Source of the DNA: JANNNF01 sp040385825
GTDB taxonomy: Bacteria > Pseudomonadota > Alphaproteobacteria > Rhodobacterales > Rhodobacteraceae
Length of the DNA stretch: 42,390 nucleotides
Direction of reading: 5' to 3'
Assembly: GCA_040385825.1 (NCBI GenBank)
Contig: JAZKGQ010000037.1
Coordinates: 1-42,390, forward strand
Of the stretch, positions 33,101 through 40,450 are shown one piece after another (positions within the stretch are counted from its first letter, which is position 1; every line of letters begins with the position of its first letter). A program made the position numbers and the translations under genes. The notes beneath the pieces were generated by a model. The model ran no database searches. It saw nothing but the letters and a program-made list of their open reading frames with translations, and was not told where the DNA came from.

Positions 33101-34450
33101 GTGAACGACAATTCGGTCGGCACCGCGCCCGAAGTCAGTGGCGCGCTGACGGCCGACATCACCGCCGCCGTCGGGCAGACCATCACCCTGACGCCTGCGG
33201 GATCGGGCGTGTATTACAGCATCGCCTCGAATGCCACGATCGACGCCGAGATCGTGGCCTACACCCGCGTCGGCGATGTGCTGACCCTGACCGCGCGCGG
33301 CCTCGTCGGCGGCACCGCGGCGGCCGCCCATCTGGCCGGTGCGCTGGTGACCCAGCCCGACGACGTGGCCAGCCCCGACAACAACAGCTTCAGGATCCGG
33401 GGGGCAAGTTGCGGCCAGTGGTATCGGTCCAGCGGCACCGTCGTGTCGGACGTGGATTTTCAGGTGCAGAACCAGTGCATGTACTATGAAAAGGCATCGG
33501 TCGAGATCACGGCCACGCGCATGGTCAGCCTGCAAGGCGCGCTCCGCACCAGCCGCTATGGCTGCATCCTGGTCGCCCAGGACGGGAACAAGCGCAACAC
33601 CGGCGTCAACTTCGTCGGCCTGAAGGTGGTCAACCCGATCGTCTACAACCGCGACTGGCTGATCGTGGAAGACACCGGCATGCTGACCGGCTTCGTGATC
33701 GTGCTGGCCCCGCGCGGCGGTGCCTGGATCAAGAAATGCGACGGTGCGGATCTTGTCATCATTCAGGAAAGTCTGAAGGTCGATGCCACCATCCTGAAGC
33801 TGGGCAGCACGGCCGAGACCAAGACCGCCACCCGCAGCGACATCAAGCTGAATGCAACCCGGCACGAGACCACCAATTCGGTCATGCTGGATGTGCAGAG
33901 CGCCAGCCGCAGCGTGATCGACGTGGTGGGCGCGCCCCTGCCGGTGATCATCAGCTCCGCCCCGCAATGCCAGATCAACCTGCCTGCGCAGTATATCGCG
34001 GGCAACATTTCGTGCCTTCTGGGGTCTACCGGCCTTGTGCGCTTCATCGGCGGCGCAACGCTGCTTCAATTCCAGAACTACTCCACCCCGGCGCGCGGCA
34101 TGTCCGGCATGCTGTCGGACGGGTTGCAGACGGAGATCATCTACATCAACCGGGGCGCAGGCTGGTGTTCGCCGATGTTCGCGCCCGCCAGCATCGCAGG
34201 CAAGGTCGCGGTATTTGGCCAGGCCACCCTGTCAGGTGCCGGTGCCGCACTGGTCGTCAACGTGGCGCATGGCGGTGTCAGCTTCACCCCGACCTCCGTG
34301 TTCCTGACCCCCCGCAATGCCGATGCCCGCACCGCGCTGGCCTCCGGTTTCTATGTGGACGACATGACCAACGTTCATTTCCGCCTGAACTTCACCACCG
34401 CACCGGCGGGGACGAACAACCTCGTCTTCGACTTCATCGCCTACAACTGA
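30107..34450 (+). CDS. Tail fibre/tailspike with beta-helix motif
   Basis: 1447 aa from ATG 30107 (ATGA overlap). Residues 1-130 look like a T7 gp17-type virion-binding N-domain (TYVLPLDGVATVPWRYMAAG, then RFIADAVLGVDFRVW). 'PQHFGGVGNGIKDDTEAVQL' at about 780-800 is the signature of pectate-lyase-3-type parallel beta-helices. Another beta module, 'EIVAYTRVGDVLTLTARGLV', is inserted at about 1045-1085. The C-terminus ends 'NNLVFDFIAYN', typical of trimeric spikes. Predicted receptor binding, possibly with polysaccharide-cleaving activity. It is the largest gene in the genome. Confidence 0.85.
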   Translation: MTQALQIENVTYVLPLDGVATVPWRYMAAGHHRGEFLDADGRFIADAVLGVDFRVWPEGDTLANVGRVEMLHDLPGGYGRFRLFRNTAAVQLYAATPGAEGVEKQLDRDSLVDQEIQAALTRTLRLRDPQEKLTPLGQSLLGFDDDGNVVLYPITGTGGDGYLNVVTITITGDGERTDWPLPFAPGNIGNTRVNFGAAYQLRSTYSVTGTILHFFTPVPRGMIGEVDLIQTIEIPQVHEQNVVMTEGGTLYDQLAARPLPFASRDTFVAASPPASVGRALVNASVVEADDDGVIQTANLRRWNPAGGQFDFGLAGSASDIASDFSGIFSQFVADCSTHKWMGKLGRPEPYEGRFADLVVPGDVSLDFSGAELFGKTQFQHFAGNGVQTAFTIDAFPYLDEGVSLMAVDGAGDAVTMVAGTDYAMAGPVITPTVLLPIGTTMVVASRVPLVRLRSATRSTIRLRGGRFDLSNMGYVVAQSSGSGPNLTGWGRVYWDGAMESVNNGGRWYDPILTRRSDSGLTLTDCNSSDIFGYVATGMCDLAAYISGGADMGFADDGYGTRFHGGEALRCNLDIKSARGHGSLGIINRVGRDCKTNIFLAAVDDGSEIFPGRNLQVQNYQAKNTGRRALDDRSGIGGKVQMTIEDWGYMPDGSLFIGDDGVNDSHAVFISQKNGLDLDVQIRPGARLPAPGRPAIQISGTCHAIRIKADITGNDIGIAETGGTGANEYGNHYDLRTLDVAAPLSLASESLSTWVLDEQQSDGSGDPNFMAWQSSDGRVTPQHFGGVGNGIKDDTEAVQLAASYAAAVEGRELSLNKIYGVSGKIDMRARLGASPGRLKVLPTFGADADKCVVLDGTEAALRDGRADHALYVDGGSFFGEVRGTWSAASGAFPLYTDYKAPNTMGLNSSFKVTVAGTVGGVSFAVGDLLIALVAQPSTAVFAGNWKKVAGEISAVKVSGLALPFGNIRVSALRCDQAITVSGNTERTNFDVEGYFCHGLVNDNSVGTAPEVSGALTADITAAVGQTITLTPAGSGVYYSIASNATIDAEIVAYTRVGDVLTLTARGLVGGTAAAAHLAGALVTQPDDVASPDNNSFRIRGASCGQWYRSSGTVVSDVDFQVQNQCMYYEKASVEITATRMVSLQGALRTSRYGCILVAQDGNKRNTGVNFVGLKVVNPIVYNRDWLIVEDTGMLTGFVIVLAPRGGAWIKKCDGADLVIIQESLKVDATILKLGSTAETKTATRSDIKLNATRHETTNSVMLDVQSASRSVIDVVGAPLPVIISSAPQCQINLPAQYIAGNISCLLGSTGLVRFIGGATLLQFQNYSTPARGMSGMLSDGLQTEIIYINRGAGWCSPMFAPASIAGKVAVFGQATLSGAGAALVVNVAHGGVSFTPTSVFLTPRNADARTALASGFYVDDMTNVHFRLNFTTAPAGTNNLVFDFIAYN

Positions 34451-34459
34451 GGGGGCATC

Positions 34460-36256
34460 ATGAACACCAAGGTTCAAGGCGCAAACGTCGCCGCATCGGT
34501 CCACATGGCGCTGCAACGCCGCACGCTGATCCCGGCCTACCACCTGCGCAAGGCGGCCCACGCCGCGCATCTGACCTCGCTGGGCGGCGGTGATCCGACG
34601 GTGAAGCTGCTGTTCGTCGGCGAGAGCAACCTGGTGCCCGCGCCGCAGCTGACCTTCAGCCAGATGGACAGTGCCGAAGGCCAGATCCTGCGCGCCTTCG
34701 AGCGGGCGAACCCGTTCTGCCGGATCACCAAGACCAACATCGCCTATGGCGGGGCCACCTTCACGAGCCTGAACATGCCCACCCTTCAGGCCATGATCGA
34801 CGCGGGCTTCACGCTTGGCCCCTGGGCCACGGGAAACGAGGCGCAGTCCCTTTATGCGGTTGCGCAGGAGGGCACGCCCGACATCATCATCATCCTGTGC
34901 GGCACCAACGATCAGGAAAACTACACCCCGGCACAGCGCCGCGCGGTGGAGGCGGGGTTTCTGGCTGCCTGCCCGCAGGCAAACCTGATCTGGGTCACCG
35001 GCCCGCAATGGTCGCGCGCCGCCACGCTGGGCAATGCCACCGACGCCGCGACCCAGATCGGCACGACCGCCACCGCGCATCACATCGCCAGCACCGCCGC
35101 GATGACGCGCCGCGCCCTGATCGATTTTCACCGGATGCACATGGCGCTGGTGCAGGGCGTCGATGTGCATCGCACCCGCGTGATCGACGGCGCACCGGCG
35201 GCGCAGGCGATCGTGACCCCCGCCACCCTGACCGGCACGACCGAACTGGATTTCGATCTGGAACTGTCGATCGTGAACACCGCCAGCACCTGGACCACAC
35301 GCAAGCTGCGCGTCAGCACATCCTACCAGGGCGTGAACGGCGAGAGCTTCATCGAGCTCACGCGCAACGCGGGCACCGGGCGCTTCGATCTGGTGTTCGG
35401 CGAGATCGATGACGGGCCGGGCCGCTACCTGACCGTGGACACCGGCCTGACCGTGCCGGTCACCGGCACGCTGCTGCTGGTGATCAGCCTGCGCGACGAT
35501 CAGGCACAGGTCTTCCTGAACGGCGTGCAGGTGTTCCGCGACCTGATCCGCCGGATGGGCGGCACCTTTGCCCCGCGCATCAGCATGGTGGCCACCAGCG
35601 GCGCGCCGTCGCTGGCACAGGCCATGAGCGCCGTCTACAGGCGGTGCGCCTATCTGCGCCTCCTCCCCTCGCTGGCGGACGAGGATGCCCTTGGCGCGCC
35701 CTGGCTGGCATCTGCCAGCGAGGGCGGCAATGCGATCAACCACTGGTCCAGCCGGGGCCTTGCGGAAATCGTCGGCGCCACGCTGGAGCTGCTTGATTTC
35801 CGCATCCCAGCGGTGGTTGAGGGCACGACCGAATTTCCCGGCACCGATGACCGGCATGTCGGCATCGGCACGCCCGCGCCCGCCGGTCTGCTGCATGTGG
35901 CGAAGGGCGAGCTGGCGGATTACATCCCCCAGGCCACCGCGAACAACCTGGTGATCACCGATCCCACCGCCGCTGGCCTGAGCATCGGCACCGGCCCTGC
36001 CGGTTCGGCGCGGGTGCTGCTGGGCACCACCGCCCAGCCCGACGACGCAGGCCTGACCTATTCGGCGGCCAACCGGGATCTGACCCTGCGGGCCGATGAT
36101 ACCGACGTGGCGCGGGTGATGCTTCCGGGGGCCGACACGCTGGTCGGCGCGCAGCTGCTGGTCAACATCGCGGGCGGCACCACGCTGCGGCAGGTCAGCG
36201 TCGGGGCCTTCGACAGCGGCGGGCCGGGATACCGCCACCTGCGGGTGCCGAACTGA
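34460..36256 (+). CDS. GDSL/SGNH-hydrolase tail protein (putative depolymerising esterase)
   Basis: 598 aa. Block I LLFVGESNL (Ser56 in GES-N form), block II-like IAYGGATF (about 90-97), block III GTND (148-151), and a candidate acid/base at DFHRMH (about 222-227), although the usual DxxH spacing is not exact. After the hydrolase domain comes a lectin-like beta domain (about 250-400) and then 'VGIGTPAPAGLLHVAKGELA', a motif common in trimeric tail fibres. Probably deacetylates host surface glycan. The combination with the beta-helix spike suggests two receptor-facing activities. A good GGGGG SD precedes ATG 34460. Confidence 0.8.
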   Translation: MNTKVQGANVAASVHMALQRRTLIPAYHLRKAAHAAHLTSLGGGDPTVKLLFVGESNLVPAPQLTFSQMDSAEGQILRAFERANPFCRITKTNIAYGGATFTSLNMPTLQAMIDAGFTLGPWATGNEAQSLYAVAQEGTPDIIIILCGTNDQENYTPAQRRAVEAGFLAACPQANLIWVTGPQWSRAATLGNATDAATQIGTTATAHHIASTAAMTRRALIDFHRMHMALVQGVDVHRTRVIDGAPAAQAIVTPATLTGTTELDFDLELSIVNTASTWTTRKLRVSTSYQGVNGESFIELTRNAGTGRFDLVFGEIDDGPGRYLTVDTGLTVPVTGTLLLVISLRDDQAQVFLNGVQVFRDLIRRMGGTFAPRISMVATSGAPSLAQAMSAVYRRCAYLRLLPSLADEDALGAPWLASASEGGNAINHWSSRGLAEIVGATLELLDFRIPAVVEGTTEFPGTDDRHVGIGTPAPAGLLHVAKGELADYIPQATANNLVITDPTAAGLSIGTGPAGSARVLLGTTAQPDDAGLTYSAANRDLTLRADDTDVARVMLPGADTLVGAQLLVNIAGGTTLRQVSVGAFDSGGPGYRHLRVPN

Positions 36257-36588
36257 TGGCCCGCACCCTCGCCGCCGAGGTGGCAGCACTCGCCGCACTG
36301 ATGCAGACCATGAACGACCGGGCCGAAGAGGACCGCGACGAACGCAAACTGGCGGAGCGCGAAGCCTCGAACCATCGCGCGGCGGTCGCCGAGCGGCTGC
36401 ATGCGCTGACCGCCGCCAGCGAGGCGCTGGCGCGGCGCATGGACCGGGCCGAGGCCGTGACCATGCTGGTCACCGACTGGCGGTCACGCCTGACCGGGGC
36501 GCTGCTGGTGCTGGGCCTCGTCGGCACGCCGATCATTACGCTGATCGTCTATTTCTGGGAGCGCCTTCTGGCGCGCCTCTGGCCATGA
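36256..36588 (+). CDS. DUF1515-like small protein with C-terminal membrane segment
   Basis: 110 aa. N-terminal coiled coil (MARTLAAEVAALAALMQTMN...DRAEEDRDERKL) and a C-terminal hydrophobic segment (TGALLVLGLVGTPIITLIVY). This coiled coil plus terminal TM layout is found near lysis genes in alphaproteobacterial phages (DUF1515 type). It could be a holin-associated or spanin-like partner, but no signal peptide or lipobox is seen. TGATG coupling to the hydrolase gene. Confidence 0.65.
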   Translation: MARTLAAEVAALAALMQTMNDRAEEDRDERKLAEREASNHRAAVAERLHALTAASEALARRMDRAEAVTMLVTDWRSRLTGALLVLGLVGTPIITLIVYFWERLLARLWP

Positions 36589-36599
36589 AGGGACCGCCC

Positions 36600-37238
36600 A
36601 TGAACACCGATGAAACCCGCGCCCTGCAACGCATCCTCACATCGCTAGGCCACAGCCCCGGCCCGGTCGATGGCCGCTGGGGCAGCATGACCGCCAAGGC
36701 GCTGGCGGCGGCGGATGCAGCACTTGAGAAGGTGAAACCATTGTCACCGGATCTGCCTTGGATGATCGAGGCGCGGAGCGTCTTCGGCCTGCACGAGACG
36801 CGCGACAACGCCACGCTGCGGCTCTGGCTCCGATCGGACGGCGAGACGCTGGGAGATCCGGCGGCCCTGCCGTGGTGCGGGGATTATGTCGATACCTGCA
36901 TCAGGAACGCGCTGGAAACCGAACCCTACCCGTCGGCGCTGAAGGAGAACCCTTATTGGGCCCGCAACTGGTTGTTCTTCGGCCAGGCCGTGCCGCCGAC
37001 CTATGGGGCCGTTCTGGTGTTCAGCCGCAACGGCGGCGGGCATGTCGGGTTTGCCGTCGGGCAGGACAGCACAGATTTTTATGTGCTCGGCGGCAATCAG
37101 GGCAACGGCGTGAACATCACCCGGATCGCCAAAGATCGCCTGCTGGGCAGCCGCTGGCCCGCCACCGCCCCACACAAGCACGCTGCCCTGCCGCGCATGA
37201 CGCAGGCGGGCATTCCCAAATCCGTCAACGAATTCTGA
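36600..37238 (+). CDS. Endolysin: peptidoglycan-binding plus CHAP/TIGR02594-like amidase/peptidase
   Basis: 212 aa. ATG 36600 is chosen because GAAGGGA lies six bases upstream; a frame from 36585 adds five residues. Residues 1-45 are a peptidoglycan-binding module (LGHSPGPVDGRWGSMTAKAL). The catalytic part shows PWCGDYVDTC (Cys93), GGGHVGFAVG (His148) and GGNQGN (Asn166), the Cys-His-Asn order of CHAP/NlpC-type cell-wall peptidases or amidases seen in TIGR02594-like proteins. It cleaves host peptidoglycan at the end of the lytic cycle. No signal peptide, so it should depend on the small membrane protein at 37250. Confidence 0.85.
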   Translation: MNTDETRALQRILTSLGHSPGPVDGRWGSMTAKALAAADAALEKVKPLSPDLPWMIEARSVFGLHETRDNATLRLWLRSDGETLGDPAALPWCGDYVDTCIRNALETEPYPSALKENPYWARNWLFFGQAVPPTYGAVLVFSRNGGGHVGFAVGQDSTDFYVLGGNQGNGVNITRIAKDRLLGSRWPATAPHKHAALPRMTQAGIPKSVNEF

Positions 37239-37249
37239 AAGGACACCGC

Positions 37250-37447
37250 ATGAACCCCGTCTACATCCGCCTGATCACCTATGTCCTGTCGATCATCATC
37301 GGCATGATCCCCGCCAGCTGGGCGGGCTTCGTCACGTTCAACGAGGCGACCGGCATGCTCCAGATCAGCGTGACCGGCCTTGCCGCCGCCGTTGCCGGTG
37401 GATTGAGCCTGTCCGGCGCGGTCTTCGCGAAATGGGGGGTGAAGTAA
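37250..37447 (+). CDS. Holin-like two-TM protein
   Basis: 65 aa from ATG 37250 with AAAGGA upstream. Two hydrophobic segments: LITYVLSIIIGMIPASWAGF (about 7-26) and a second, GLAAAVAGGLSLSGAVFA (about 42-60), with a basic end (KWGVK). Size, two TM segments and the position right after the endolysin fit a class II holin. It would permeabilise the inner membrane and release the endolysin. No Rz/Rz1 pair was found. Confidence 0.75.
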   Translation: MNPVYIRLITYVLSIIIGMIPASWAGFVTFNEATGMLQISVTGLAAAVAGGLSLSGAVFAKWGVK

Positions 37448-37450
37448 CCC

Positions 37451-37744
37451 ATGGCCCGGCATGCAAACGTTGTCTTCGCCTCTGGCCAGCTTCTTCAGCT
37501 GACCGCGACCGCTCTGGCCGCCGACACTAAGTTCACATTCCAGAACCGCACCGGCGATATTCTGCGCGTCACCGCCACGGTCGATGCCACCCCGCCCGAC
37601 CCAGTCACGGGCCTCTGGTACAGCTACCGCAGCGGTGACGGTCCCGTGGGCGAGACGCTGGCCGCGCTGTTCCCGGGCATCGCGGCAACGCGCCTCTGGG
37701 CCTATGCCGCGACCGCCGGCACCGTTGAGGTGAGCCATGCGTGA
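37451..37744 (+). CDS. Small structural-type protein after the lysis genes
   Basis: 97 aa, three bases after the holin stop. It is beta-like with many Thr/Ala (LLQLTATALAADTKFTFQNR, GDILRVTATVDATPPDPVTG), a build common in fibre-associated or head-decoration proteins. No SD of quality is seen, so coupling to the holin gene is probable. Overlaps the next gene by eight bases. Confidence 0.6.
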   Translation: MARHANVVFASGQLLQLTATALAADTKFTFQNRTGDILRVTATVDATPPDPVTGLWYSYRSGDGPVGETLAALFPGIAATRLWAYAATAGTVEVSHA

Positions 37745-38822
37745 GGGGTTCGGCGGCTTCACCGGCTTCTCCCGGCGACGGGGCGGTGCGGCCGCGCCTG
37801 CTGCCCCGGCGTTTGTCACCATGCCCACACTGTTCGGCGAGCTGCTGTCCGGCCGCACTCTGGAGATTGCCGAATTCAGCCACAGCGGCACCGAGCCGGT
37901 CACCACGTCTTTTCAATGGGGCTCCATCGCGGGCGGCGATGATCCGGGCGATATCGCGGCGACCTATGCCCTCACCGACGCCCATTATGGGCTGGTCATC
38001 TACTGTGACGTGACCCTGACCAATGCGGCGGGCAGCGTCACCGAACGGGCCACGGCCAGCGCGGTGGTCGGCAAGCAGTTTGCCGAGGATTGGGCAGCCT
38101 TCGCGGTCGGCAACACCGAAACGCAGGTGCTGGCGGGCGGCTTCACCCGCAACAACACCACCTGGCTGGCCAGTGTGGTGGCGTCTGCGATCGCACCTGC
38201 CGTCAAGGCCCTGACATGGACCGAGAGCGCCTCCGCCACGCGCGGGGCCTGGCGCAATGACATCGACACATTCGGGGGCGCGCACGCATTCGCGGTCTAC
38301 GAAGAGCTGTTTCTGATCGAACATACCGGCGGCATCACGCCGACGTTTTTCCTGCGCCCGCGTGATGCTGCCCTCAATCTCGGGGCCGCAGGGCCGGGCG
38401 TGAACATTCGCGCCAATGTTGTCAGGCACCAGATGCCGGGCGAGGACGAGGCCGCTGCGACTGGCGTGACGGTCGAGACGCTGACCGCCGCACAGCAATT
38501 CTGGGTCAGGCAGCAGGTGGAGGGTGCGGTCTCGCGCGTCCGCATCTGGGACTTTGGCCTTGCCGAGCCGGAGCTCTGGTCCAGCGTCCGCACACATGGC
38601 GGTGCCATGGCGGGCCTGCGTGGCCCCGCACTGGGCGTGCGCGCCTCAGGCGGGTCAGAGACCTGCCACTATTATTCCTGCGGCTACAACGCGCCCGCGC
38701 CCTACTGGCCGGACTATGTGCCGCCGTCACCCGAGACGGGTGACCTTATGTCTTATGCCGCATCGTCGGGCAGCAGCACGATCACGATGGCAGGCGGCGA
38801 AATTGTGTGGAGTGTGGCCTGA
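37737..38822 (+). CDS. Beta-rich putative surface protein
   Basis: 361 aa. Residues 1-25 are Gly/Arg/Ala-rich (MREGFGGFTGFSRRRGGAAA). Residues about 25-110 look like an Ig-like domain ('PTLFGELLSGRTLEIAEFSH', 'DVTLTNAAGSVTERATASAV'). A second beta domain ends with several Tyr and Cys (ETCHYYSCGYNAPAPYWPDY). No enzyme motif. Its location after lysis, next to another unknown large protein, suggests a receptor-binding or decoration role. Coupled to both neighbours. Confidence 0.6.
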   Translation: MREGFGGFTGFSRRRGGAAAPAAPAFVTMPTLFGELLSGRTLEIAEFSHSGTEPVTTSFQWGSIAGGDDPGDIAATYALTDAHYGLVIYCDVTLTNAAGSVTERATASAVVGKQFAEDWAAFAVGNTETQVLAGGFTRNNTTWLASVVASAIAPAVKALTWTESASATRGAWRNDIDTFGGAHAFAVYEELFLIEHTGGITPTFFLRPRDAALNLGAAGPGVNIRANVVRHQMPGEDEAAATGVTVETLTAAQQFWVRQQVEGAVSRVRIWDFGLAEPELWSSVRTHGGAMAGLRGPALGVRASGGSETCHYYSCGYNAPAPYWPDYVPPSPETGDLMSYAASSGSSTITMAGGEIVWSVA

Positions 38823-40147
38823 TGCCTAATATCGGACGGTTTCTTGGCGGCACCCGCTTCATCGTAAACCCGGCCGGTGGCGGCGGTGTGCAGATCACCG
38901 GGATCACCCCGGCGTCGGTTGTGCAGACACAGACCATGGGCAGCACAACAACGGGCCGGGCGCTGCACGGCGCAATGGACAATGACGGGATCGACGGAGT
39001 GGCATCCTTCACCGGCACCCCGCAGGGTTATGACGGGGGCACACCCTACACCAGCCTGCCGCTGGCCTATGCTGCGGGCAACAACGTCGATCCGGGCGCG
39101 ACCGGCGTGCCGATCACCATCCCGGCGGGCGAAGGCCGGTGCATCGTCAAATCGGTCAGCACGGTCTGGGACAGCCGGGATGCCCTGCTGAAGTGGCGGC
39201 TTCCGGTCTTTGTCGTGCCGTCTGAGCCGCCCGCCAATGCGCTGCCCCCGGCGATCAACGCGCCCAGCTACATCAGCCGCTTTACACTTGCCGACATCGA
39301 CATGGATTTGCACCCGTCGCTGTCTCCCGGCTTCGCCACGCCGAACCCCGCCATCGTGCTCAACGCCTGGCGCTGGAACTGGCAAGACCAGCACCCGGTT
39401 CGGCCACAGGCGGACCGTCTGACCGGATCAGGGTTCGAGCCGCAGTTCCGGCGCGATGCGGCGAAGCTGGCGATCGAGGCGCTGCTGTGCTCGTGCCTGA
39501 CCACCGACGCGGATGTGAAAACCATGCTGCGTGTCTGGACCGTGATCCACGCCGAGAACCTGGTGCAGAGCCTGGAGCGCGGGATGCGGTTCAATCACCC
39601 CCAGACCGACGGGGGCGTGCAGAACGGCCGCAAGATGATCGTGGTCATGGGCGCGCTGCTGACCGGCGACAGCCTGATGACGTCATGGGCGCAGCGCACC
39701 GACTGGGCGAGCGAGGATGCCTATTGCCAGTATGTCAACGCCGAGATGCTGACGCGCTTCGGCAGCGGCGTGGCCGGGGTGACCAGTGGTTTCCTGCCGG
39801 AGGACGAAGGCATTCCTTGGTGGTTTGCCGGGCCGACATCCTGGGGGTCGGCTGTCGTCAAGGACTATCCGATCAGGACGTTCTGGCGGCGCGCCTATCA
39901 GGAGATGTTCCACGTCCACATGACGGGCGTTCATGCGCTCGCCGGGATCTTTCCCGGCTTCAAGGCGATGTGGAACAATCAGGTGGTCTTTGACTACATG
40001 GACCGCATGCACTACCGCACGCTCTACAGCGATCCGGGATCAGAGGTCGGCAAGGGCGCAAAAAACGGCGGGACGAACAACCCGTCGATTTTCGCGCGCA
40101 ACATGTTTCTGACCTATGGGCCGGGCGCTGTCTGGGACTGGCCGTAG
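38822..40147 (+). CDS. Last late gene, unknown, possibly host-range related
   Basis: 441 aa from ATG 38822 (TGATG; an upstream frame from 38807 has no SD). A Gly-rich N-terminus (RFLGGTRFIVNPAGGGGVQI) is followed by a long region rich in Trp and Met (e.g. 'WRWNWQDQHPVRPQADRLTG', 'GIPWWFAGPTSWGSAVVKDY', 'FKAMWNNQVVFDYMDRMHYR'). It contains several His/Asp residues that could bind metal, but I recognise no family. The composition differs from the fibre proteins, being more enzyme-like. It ends in a 10-bp inverted repeat. One of the most interesting unknown genes of the genome. Confidence 0.65.
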   Translation: MPNIGRFLGGTRFIVNPAGGGGVQITGITPASVVQTQTMGSTTTGRALHGAMDNDGIDGVASFTGTPQGYDGGTPYTSLPLAYAAGNNVDPGATGVPITIPAGEGRCIVKSVSTVWDSRDALLKWRLPVFVVPSEPPANALPPAINAPSYISRFTLADIDMDLHPSLSPGFATPNPAIVLNAWRWNWQDQHPVRPQADRLTGSGFEPQFRRDAAKLAIEALLCSCLTTDADVKTMLRVWTVIHAENLVQSLERGMRFNHPQTDGGVQNGRKMIVVMGALLTGDSLMTSWAQRTDWASEDAYCQYVNAEMLTRFGSGVAGVTSGFLPEDEGIPWWFAGPTSWGSAVVKDYPIRTFWRRAYQEMFHVHMTGVHALAGIFPGFKAMWNNQVVFDYMDRMHYRTLYSDPGSEVGKGAKNGGTNNPSIFARNMFLTYGPGAVWDWP

Positions 40148-40186
40148 CGCCGCGCTTTCTCATTCACGTTGGGTCTCGCGGCGCTA
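40145..40186. terminator. Inverted repeat overlapping the last late stop codon
   Basis: TAGCGCCGCG (40145-40154, includes the stop TAG) pairs perfectly with CGCGGCGCTA (40177-40186) around a 22-nt loop. No T-tract follows on either strand. Its place at the end of the late operon and beside attP suggests transcription termination or a protein-binding site. Confidence 0.5.
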
Positions 40187-40194
40187 AAACACCC

Positions 40195-40235
40195 TATGCA
40201 ACTTTGCAAAACACACCGAATCAGTATGCAATTTT
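40195..40235. repeat. Two near-identical 11-bp repeats on one side of attP
   Basis: TATGCAACTTT (40195-40205) and TATGCAATTTT (40225-40235) differ at one base and are 30 bp (three helical turns) apart. They lie 36-76 bp from the attachment core, a suitable place for integrase arm-type sites. Function is inferred from placement. Confidence 0.45.
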
Positions 40236-40270
40236 CGTATCCATAACCCATTGATTTTGCTTGTCAAAAA

Positions 40271-40320
40271 GCTGACTTTTAATCAGCGGGTCGCGGGTTC
40301 GATACCCGCCCCGCTCACCA
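40271..40320 (+). other. attP: attP core: 3' half of a tRNA-Lys(TTT) gene
   Basis: Bases 40271-40320 form the 3' part of a tRNA: anticodon arm GCTGA-CTTTTAA-TCAGC (anticodon TTT, Lys), a 5-nt variable loop, T-arm GCGGG-TTCGATA-CCCGC, acceptor strand CCCGCTC, discriminator A and encoded CCA. There is no 5' half upstream, so this is not a functional tRNA gene. A phage carrying exactly such a 3' piece near its integrase restores the host tRNA on insertion, so the host site is most likely tRNA-Lys(TTT). The crossover should be in the anticodon arm. Confidence 0.88.
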
Positions 40321-40363
40321 TATCCTACTGATAATATTAGATTTTCTTTGCATACAACGGCAT

Positions 40364-40397
40364 GCGTCCGAGCGTCCGAATGCGTCCGGTTCGGACG
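40364..40397. repeat. GCGTCCG heptamer cluster beside attP
   Basis: GCGTCCG occurs at 40364-40370, 40372-40378 and 40382-40388, and inverted as CGGACG at 40392-40397. The cluster lies 44 bp from the tRNA-like core and 18 bp upstream of the -35 of the next gene, so it may be arm-type/Xis binding sites, an operator for that gene, or both. Confidence 0.55.
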
Positions 40398-40414
40398 GAA
40401 AACGGGCCAGACGC

Positions 40415-40444
40415 TTGCCTGATCCGGCGCGTTCTGCATATGTT
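40415..40444 (+). promoter_or_regulatory. Promoter of the zinc-finger gene beside attP
   Basis: TTGCCT (40415-40420) and TATGTT (40439-40444) are separated by 18 bp. The predicted start point falls at or next to ATG 40451 and no SD is present, so a leaderless transcript is likely, as for the cro-like gene. It gives this gene expression in the prophage independent of the lytic promoters. Confidence 0.5.
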
Positions 40445-40450
40445 CTCCGA

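Noticed and set aside
30107..40147. Diversity-generating retroelement, as in the related Bordetella phage BPP-1
   Set aside because: I looked for a reverse transcriptase gene (YxDD) and a template/variable repeat pair near the fibre genes and saw neither.
40271..40320. Functional tRNA-Lys gene
   Set aside because: The acceptor 5' strand and D-arm are missing upstream. Only the 3' half is present, which is what an attP site should have.
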